A stretch of 64,000 nt of DNA, from NCBI GenBank assembly GCA_013327885.1, contig JABUMY010000021.1, forward strand, positions 23,893 to 87,892, given 5' to 3'. The notes beneath the pieces are model-generated. The model was not told the DNA's origin. It saw nothing but the letters and a program-made list of their open reading frames with translations, and did not search any database. Made by a program: the position numbers and the translations under genes. Source of the stretch: Flavisolibacter longurius. GTDB taxonomy: Bacteria > Bacteroidota > Bacteroidia > Chitinophagales > Chitinophagaceae. Numbering within the stretch: the first letter of the stretch is position 1; every line of letters begins with the position of its first letter. Shown one piece after another: positions 60,059 to 64,000 of the stretch.

Positions 60059-60478
60059 ATGACCAAAGGCCCTATTGTAATTGTGGAAGACGATATAGAT
60101 GACCAGGAAGTTTACAAAACGGTGATCAGGGAAGCTGGTGTTCCCAATCCCATTCATTTTTTTGAAACAGCGCAGGCCGCCCTGGATTACCTGCTCACCA
60201 CCGAGGAGCAACCTTTTATCATTCTCTCCGATGTAAACATGCCCGGCATGAACGGGCTGGAATTCAAGCGAACCATGCAGGACGATCCGTACCTGCGGGC
60301 CAAAGGCGTTCCTTTTGTCTTTATTTCCACCAATGCCAGCAAGGTGTCGGTGCGGCATGCCCATGCCCTCAGCGTACAGGGTTATTTCGAAAAGCCGTAC
60401 AACATGGACGATATCAAGGGGATGTTCCGGACCATTTTTTCGTATTGGGAACTGTGCCGGCATATCAACAATACATAG
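60059..60478 (+). CDS. Receiver-only response regulator, copy 2
   Basis: The 139-residue receiver has acidic pocket IVEDDIDDQEVYK, phospho-acceptor in ILSDVNMPGMNGLEFKRTM, switch Ser/Thr (VFISTNAS) and the usual KP pair (YFEKPYNMDD). As in copy 1 there is no output domain. The two are only moderately similar and probably belong to one transcript. They may act as phosphorelay intermediates or protein-interaction switches for an unlinked sensor kinase. Confidence 0.92.
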   Translation: MTKGPIVIVEDDIDDQEVYKTVIREAGVPNPIHFFETAQAALDYLLTTEEQPFIILSDVNMPGMNGLEFKRTMQDDPYLRAKGVPFVFISTNASKVSVRHAHALSVQGYFEKPYNMDDIKGMFRTIFSYWELCRHINNT

Positions 60479-60481
60479 CAA

Positions 60482-60528
60482 AAAACAGGTGGTCCCTTTT
60501 CATTTCACAGAAACAGAACACCTGTTTT
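60482..60528. terminator. Bidirectional hairpin between convergent genes
   Basis: AAAACAGGTG (60482-60491) pairs with CACCTGTTTT (60519-60528) across a 27-nt loop. It lies between the second response regulator (stop 60478) and the convergent membrane protein (stop 60552), with A- and T-runs at the ends. The loop is long for an intrinsic terminator. Confidence 0.6.
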
Positions 60529-60551
60529 GTTAGCGATGAAAAACGTTTGTG

Positions 60552-61079
60552 CTAGGCCGTTTCCAGGCTTCGCGGCGACTGTTTTCGTTGCGGCGTTGTA
60601 TTAGCGTCAGGAAGCAAGTGATTTGGTTTGGCCAGTCCCAGGAATAAGTTAATGGCCAGCAGGAACAAAACCGCCAGGCGAAGAAGGCTCCAGTTTTCCC
60701 AGGCAGCGGCACGAGTGGCCAGGTTTGCATCTACTTCCTGCACAAATGTAGTGTTGGTAATGCTGAGCAATTCTGGCACAAAATAAATGGCCGTGATCAC
60801 CAGGATAAACAGGTAAGCACCTAGGGTTGTCAGCAGTGCCCTTTTGCGGTCACTACTCCAGTGCAGCACAAGTGTAAGTACAAACAGCAGCAGCGTTACA
60901 GGATGTATCATTTTCCAAAAAACTTCCGGCTTTAGGCCAAAGCTTCCCTGGAACATACTAAGCGAAAGCGGTGGCGCAGCCGTCCATTGCGGCACAACAC
61001 AGAGGTGTTCGTAAACGGCTCCGCCGATCATGGTGGTGAAGCTTAAACAGGAGAGTGCATAAAGAATGTCTTTTTTCAT
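60552..61079 (-). CDS. Four-helix membrane protein, possibly DUF1772-like
   Basis: The 175-residue protein has four predicted transmembrane helices (about 5-25, 58-75, 84-105, 135-152). The segments GAVYEHLCVVPQWTAAPPLS and PEVFWKMIHPVTLLLFVLTL recall the DUF1772/anthrone-oxygenase-like membrane family, but the match is by eye and weak. A charged C-terminal tail follows. The gene is downstream of the cupin gene on the same strand with a 110-bp gap. Confidence 0.6.
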   Translation of the reverse strand: MKKDILYALSCLSFTTMIGGAVYEHLCVVPQWTAAPPLSLSMFQGSFGLKPEVFWKMIHPVTLLLFVLTLVLHWSSDRKRALLTTLGAYLFILVITAIYFVPELLSITNTTFVQEVDANLATRAAAWENWSLLRLAVLFLLAINLFLGLAKPNHLLPDANTTPQRKQSPRSLETA

Positions 61080-61142
61080 GGTAGATGGTTAAATGATAAA
61101 TAGAATTGTTGCAGAACGAGTGCAGGCATACAAGGCCCCTTT

Positions 61143-61159
61143 CCCTGCAGGCTGCAGGG
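61143..61159. repeat. Short perfect inverted repeat
   Basis: CCCTGCA and TGCAGGG flank a 3-nt centre GGC in the gap between the cupin and the membrane-protein gene. It has no T-run, so it could be an operator-like site or a weak hairpin. Confidence 0.45.
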
Positions 61160-61189
61160 GATGTATTGAAAAAATATAGTTTGATGGAA

Positions 61190-61741
61190 TCAGCGCACCG
61201 GCTCTGGTGCGTCGGCAAAAAGTTCGTAACGGCCCAGCAACTTTCCAAGCACGTACGTGGCTGGGAGGATAAATTTTTTCACCAACCAGGGAATGCCAAC
61301 GAGGTCGTATTCCGTTGCGTAGCGTGTCAGCAAATAAGCCGCGTCAAACCTTTCCGGCTTATTCGTTCCTGTTTTGGTTTGTGCGGCATAAACCGATGAC
61401 AGGAAAAACACAAGCGTATTGGCCGGCTGCACCCAGGCCTTGCAGTGGAGGACCTCGTTGCCTTCGGCCCAAAACCGGTGTGGCAGCCCCCGCCGGAAAA
61501 CAACCGACTCTCCGGGTAACGCATACTTCACCGTTTCGCCTTGCACCTGGTAACCCATTTTGCCCGATACCACCGTCAACCCTTCATCCTGCTTGAAATG
61601 CGTGTGCATCAGGGGACCCGAACCCGGCTGGCAAAAGGATTCACCCACCAGCCTGTCACCCTCCGGTGTTTTTTCCACTCGTTGAAACACCAGCTTTTCA
61701 CCGGTTGGATTTTGAATGGTGTGGGGAAATGTGTAGTTCAT
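61190..61741 (-). CDS. Cupin domain protein
   Basis: The 183-residue product has a cupin barrel in residues 10-110: FCQPGSGPLMHTHFKQDEGL with metal-ligand His-x-His and Glu, GKMGYQVQGETVKYALPGES and LPHRFWAEG with a further His. The C-terminal third is a hydrophobic helix region (LVGIPWLVKKFILPATYVLG), possibly membrane-associated. Cupins of this kind are metal-dependent dioxygenases, isomerases or sensors; the activity here is unknown. It is divergent from a TetR gene with a palindrome between them, so it is the likely target of that regulator. Confidence 0.85.
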   Translation of the reverse strand: MNYTFPHTIQNPTGEKLVFQRVEKTPEGDRLVGESFCQPGSGPLMHTHFKQDEGLTVVSGKMGYQVQGETVKYALPGESVVFRRGLPHRFWAEGNEVLHCKAWVQPANTLVFFLSSVYAAQTKTGTNKPERFDAAYLLTRYATEYDLVGIPWLVKKFILPATYVLGKLLGRYELFADAPEPVR

Positions 61742-61768
61742 TTTGCTGTATTGTTCTGTAAAACTAGC

Positions 61769-61776
61769 TACATTTG
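61769..61776 (+). promoter_or_regulatory. Candidate -7 box of the tetR gene
   Basis: TACATTTG matches TAnnTTTG exactly. The predicted transcription start (about 61783) is within a few bases of the TetR start codon, so the mRNA may be almost leaderless. The box overlaps the left arm of the operator palindrome. Confidence 0.6.
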
Positions 61777-61790
61777 GACAGTGTCCAAAT
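61772..61790. promoter_or_regulatory. Palindromic operator between cupin and tetR genes
   Basis: ATTTGGACA (61772-61780), a single central G, and TGTCCAAAT (61782-61790) form a perfect 9+1+9 palindrome between the divergent genes. It overlaps the TACATTTG -7 box on the plus strand, and its mirror arm gives a near -7 box (TCAATTTG) on the minus strand. Size and symmetry fit TetR-family operators, so binding would block both promoters. Confidence 0.8.
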
Positions 61791-62410
61791 TGAAGTTGAA
61801 TACAAGGGAAAAAATACTGGATAAAGCGTTAGAACTGTTCAATGAACGGGGAATTGAGTATGTGGGCTTGCGGGAGCTGGCGGCGCTGCTCAACATCCGT
61901 GTTGGCAACATAACGTATTATTTCCCTACCAAAGATGACCTGGTGTTTGCGCTTTCCGTTGAATTAAGCAAGGCCAATTCGGCGGCCATGGTAACAACGG
62001 AAAGCCTGACGATGCGCCATTTCCTGGACGTGCTGCACCGGATGTACCAGAACCAGCACCGGTTTCGCTGCCTGCTGCGCAGCTTTGTACACCTGATGGA
62101 GCAAAACAAGCCCATGGCAGCCGCTTACAAAACAACACAGGCGGCCCGGTTTGATGCCATTGGCGCACAGCTGGAACTGCTGAAGGAAGGCGATTACCTG
62201 CAGTTGGCAGAAGAAGAAAAAACATTTTTGGTTTCGGCACTTTCCCTTATCAGCCGGTTCTGGCTGTCGGAAGCAGCCATTTCTTTCCGGGACATGAGCA
62301 GCGAAGGTCAGATCCGTCATTACCTGACCCTTGTTTGTCGTCTGCTGACGCCGTATGCAACTGCCAAAGCAAAGAAAGAAATGGAAGCATTTCTCGAAGC
62401 GTTGCCCTAA
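61790..62410 (+). CDS. TetR family transcriptional regulator
   Basis: The 206-residue product has an N-terminal helix-turn-helix: LNTREKILDKALELFNERGI, YVGLRELAALLNIRVGNITY and YFPTKDDLVFAL. A ligand-binding helical domain follows (MRHFLDVLHRMYQNQHRF to the end). No ATG lies close to the domain start; TTG at 61790, TTG at 61796 or GTG at 61781 must be used. The GTG lies at the centre of the operator, so a TTG is preferred. The HTH residues are intact. It probably represses itself and the cupin gene. Confidence 0.9.
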   Translation: MKLNTREKILDKALELFNERGIEYVGLRELAALLNIRVGNITYYFPTKDDLVFALSVELSKANSAAMVTTESLTMRHFLDVLHRMYQNQHRFRCLLRSFVHLMEQNKPMAAAYKTTQAARFDAIGAQLELLKEGDYLQLAEEEKTFLVSALSLISRFWLSEAAISFRDMSSEGQIRHYLTLVCRLLTPYATAKAKKEMEAFLEALP

Positions 62411-62486
62411 ACCGGGCCATTGCATAAAAGAGAGAAATTCCTATACGGCATTGGTGATAGGGAACAGCCGGAAGTAAAAGCGAAGA

Positions 62487-62747
62487 TCAGTTTTCACTTT
62501 CTTCCACCGTCCAGCCTTTGCGGGTAAAGTGTGAATGGAGTGCCTGTTGTGGTAATGCTTTTTTATCGCTGTCAAGCGTAAACTGTGCCTGTATGGCCTG
62601 TGCCTGGGCAATGCCTTTCCAGAGACGCATGTTTTTTTCGGAGCAGCGGTACGGCGTAATGCTGACCAGGCGATTGGGCATGATGTCAACTTTTAAGCTT
62701 ACATGCAGGCGGCTGATGATAAAGATTATACTGTTGGGGTCAGACAT
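62487..62747 (-). CDS. Small hypothetical protein
   Basis: The 86-residue product opens MSDPNSIIFIISRLHVSLKV and ends SHFTRKGWTVEESEN. The middle (VSITPYRCSEKNMRLWKGIA) is basic and protein-like, and no motif is recognised. It overlaps the end of the upstream gene (62726-63055) by 22 bp in another frame, which suggests translational coupling. An alternative frame at 62441-62689 is less plausible. Confidence 0.5.
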   Translation of the reverse strand: MSDPNSIIFIISRLHVSLKVDIMPNRLVSITPYRCSEKNMRLWKGIAQAQAIQAQFTLDSDKKALPQQALHSHFTRKGWTVEESEN

Positions 62748-63055
62748 GATGGTTTTCTTAGTACACTACCCAGAACCGCCCTGAACTGGCCATTAAAGCG
62801 TTTGATGAGGCGTTCCTGTGTAGTCACCTTGTTGCACCTGGTTTTGGCTTCGGCAAAGCCAACCAATTGCAATTGTTTGAGGGCAGCCAGGAGGCTGTTC
62901 TCTGCCGGGTTGTCGCCATAGTGGCGGGCTACCTGCAGCGTGTCGTAGAAAAGCAGTTCTACTTTTAAAAAGTTGCACTCTTTCGAGCCAAATTGCGCAA
63001 GTTGCTTTTTGGTCTCTTCGAAAAAGCGTTTGTCTTTGTTTGAAATTACCTGCAT
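62726..63055 (-). CDS. Small hypothetical protein
   Basis: The 109-residue soluble, basic helical protein starts MQVISNKDKRFFEETKKQLA. The pattern of Lys/Glu-rich helices followed by a long Leu/Ala stretch (NSLLAALKQLQLVGFAEAKT) is coding-like. No family was recognised. It lies 33 bp downstream of the RRM gene at 63089 on the same strand and overlaps the 62487 gene, so the three may form one operon. Confidence 0.55.
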   Translation of the reverse strand: MQVISNKDKRFFEETKKQLAQFGSKECNFLKVELLFYDTLQVARHYGDNPAENSLLAALKQLQLVGFAEAKTRCNKVTTQERLIKRFNGQFRAVLGSVLRKPSCLTPTV

Positions 63056-63088
63056 AAAAAAAATCGTTGGTGAGCAATCGTTGTCCAG

Positions 63089-63370
63089 CTACATTTCTCT
63101 TGTGTGCGACCAGGAAGAGTGGGGGACAGGATCATACTGCACCTGTTCAACGGAAATTTTTTTGCCCCGCTGCACCGTGCCGTTCAAACCGGCAACGGCC
63201 AGTTCGGCCTGGCCGGAAACGGGCATTTTCACATAGGCCCTGCCGTGAGACCGGTTGTTTAGTTTGTCGCGAACCAGTTCCACATCTTCCACCTCGCCGT
63301 AGGACGAAAAAAGACGTTGCAGGTCAGATTCGAGCATGTTGCTGTGCAGGTTGGAGATATGGATACGCAT
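63089..63370 (-). CDS. RRM RNA-binding protein, divergent copy
   Basis: The 93-residue single RRM has RNP2 (IHISNL) at residue 3 and RNP1 near 43 degraded to HGRAYVKM; the first aromatic Phe is lost while the Tyr in YVKM is kept. FSSYGEVEDVELVRDKLNNR matches the canonical fold. RNA binding is likely but weaker or altered. It is divergent from the RRM gene at 63609 across a 238-bp region. Confidence 0.88.
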   Translation of the reverse strand: MRIHISNLHSNMLESDLQRLFSSYGEVEDVELVRDKLNNRSHGRAYVKMPVSGQAELAVAGLNGTVQRGKKISVEQVQYDPVPHSSWSHTREM

Positions 63371-63608
63371 AGATGCTTATTAAGGGTGATGAAAAAAATC
63401 AAAAGAAAGGCAAGATAGCAGGCAAAAGAGAGCGGGAAATACCTGTTGAATATGCTGCTACGGTGCGATGCTAAAGACGCTGATCCGTTTAAAGGTAGGC
63501 TATTGAAAGCACAAGCCCGGATTTTTATTTAGCGGCATGCGGCCAAATAAGAGTACCTTCAAAACATTACCGTTGCAGGATCCCTGCGTGTAGTGCTGAA
63601 TGGTGTTT

Positions 63609-63869
63609 ATGAATATTCTTGTTTCCAACCTGAGTGATAGTATCAACAACAGCGACCTTGTTTCTCTTTTCTCTGCTTTTGGCGCCGTCAGTTATGCTGC
63701 CATTGTGCGGGAAAAAAAGAGCGGCCGCTCAAAGGGCACTGCCTTTCTGGAAATGCCATTTGAAGCGCAGGCCGAGCAGGCCATCGCCGCCCTGCATGCT
63801 TCCTTTCTCGATGGCAGGCGGATCTTTGTACAGGAGATCGTTTACAAGGCAGGGGAGTTTAATAATTAG
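63609..63869 (+). CDS. RRM RNA-binding protein, divergent copy with repeat at its stop
   Basis: The 86-residue RRM starts MNILVSNLSDSINNSDL; an ATG 3 codons upstream is also possible. RNP2 is ILVSNL; RNP1 is KGTAFLEM, again lacking the first aromatic residue. The TAG stop (63867-63869) is the beginning of a perfect AGCCAGT array that runs to the window edge. Changes in repeat number cannot alter the reading frame before the stop, but would alter the 3' untranslated region. Confidence 0.88.
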   Translation: MNILVSNLSDSINNSDLVSLFSAFGAVSYAAIVREKKSGRSKGTAFLEMPFEAQAEQAIAALHASFLDGRRIFVQEIVYKAGEFNN

Positions 63870-64000
63870 CCAGTAGCCAGTAGCCAGTAGCCAGTAGCCA
63901 GTAGCCAGTAGCCAGTAGCCAGTAGCCAGTAGCCAGTAGCCAGTAGCCAGTAGCCAGTAGCCAGTAGCCAGTAGCCAGTAGCCAGTAGCCAGTAGCCAGT
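63868..64000 (+). repeat. Perfect heptanucleotide tandem repeat (AGCCAGT), 19 copies to the window edge
   Basis: From 63868 to 64000 the sequence is exactly 19 copies of AGCCAGT without a mismatch, continuing past the window. It begins inside the stop codon of the RRM gene. Because 7 is not a multiple of 3, TAG occurs in every plus-strand frame, while the complement (ACTGGCT)n is open in all frames and would encode a TGYWLLA heptapeptide repeat. Confidence 0.98.

Noticed and set aside
62441..62689. 82-codon minus-strand frame
   Set aside because: The overlapping frame 62487-62747 reads more protein-like and connects to the upstream gene by a short overlap.
63868..64000. CRISPR array
   Set aside because: The repeat is a 7-bp unit without spacers; it is a simple tandem repeat.

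Overview
The window looks like a chromosomal segment of a Bacteroidota bacterium, most likely family Chitinophagaceae. This rests on a type IX secretion/gliding block (porV, porU, gldJ, a PorP/SprF protein and two proteins with CHU_C type B sorting domains), a SusC/SusD polysaccharide utilisation locus, candidate promoters of the Bacteroidota TAnnTTTG type, mostly weak Shine-Dalgarno sequences, moderate GC content and several small RRM proteins. No tRNA, rRNA, transposase, integrase or CRISPR array was seen.

Layout. 1-770: a truncated FRG-domain protein and a small upstream partner. 0.9-6.4 kb: surface proteins (beta-barrel, PorP/SprF, a 1204-residue DUF7948/SBBP/PKD/CHU_C protein). 6.5-8.7 kb: recG. 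8.8-11.9 kb: a second CHU_C protein. 12.2-19.1 kb: a small secreted protein, then porV and porU on the minus strand and gldJ divergently on the plus strand. 19.2-20.5 kb: a CAP-domain protein and a glucosaminidase-like protein. 20.5-27.1 kb: a stress-type group (KGG protein, SMR exporter, two YciE/YciF ferritin-like proteins, FAD/2Fe-2S reductase, YetF-like protein with a zinc ribbon, zinc alcohol dehydrogenase, SDR). 27.2-30.3 kb: a DUF2911 lipoprotein, two small proteins, an RhlE-type helicase and a cold-shock protein.

30.7-56.2 kb is the most interesting part: a ROK regulator divergent from an 18-gene plus-strand run. The run holds an AGE epimerase, a secreted FAD oxidoreductase, SusC, SusD, a DUF5018-like lipoprotein, two GHL10-type lipoproteins, a calcineurin-like phosphoesterase, a DUF5009/HGSNAT-like acyltransferase, three SGNH hydrolases, an AmpG-like MFS carrier, a DUF4434-like barrel, an alpha/beta hydrolase, a NagB-PIG-L fusion and a secreted protein of unknown function. 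I infer uptake and breakdown of an acylated, amino-sugar-containing glycan. No classical polysaccharide hydrolase family was recognised, so the depolymerising chemistry may be carried by the GHL10/DUF4434 barrels and the oxidoreductase.

56.6-64 kb: regulatory and small proteins. There are three RRM proteins, a second RpoD-like sigma factor, two receiver-only response regulators, a cupin/TetR divergent pair with a clear palindromic operator, and several small unknowns. The window ends inside a perfect 7-bp tandem repeat (19 copies of AGCCAGT). Degenerate period-7 repeats follow the stop codons of at least three other plus-strand genes.
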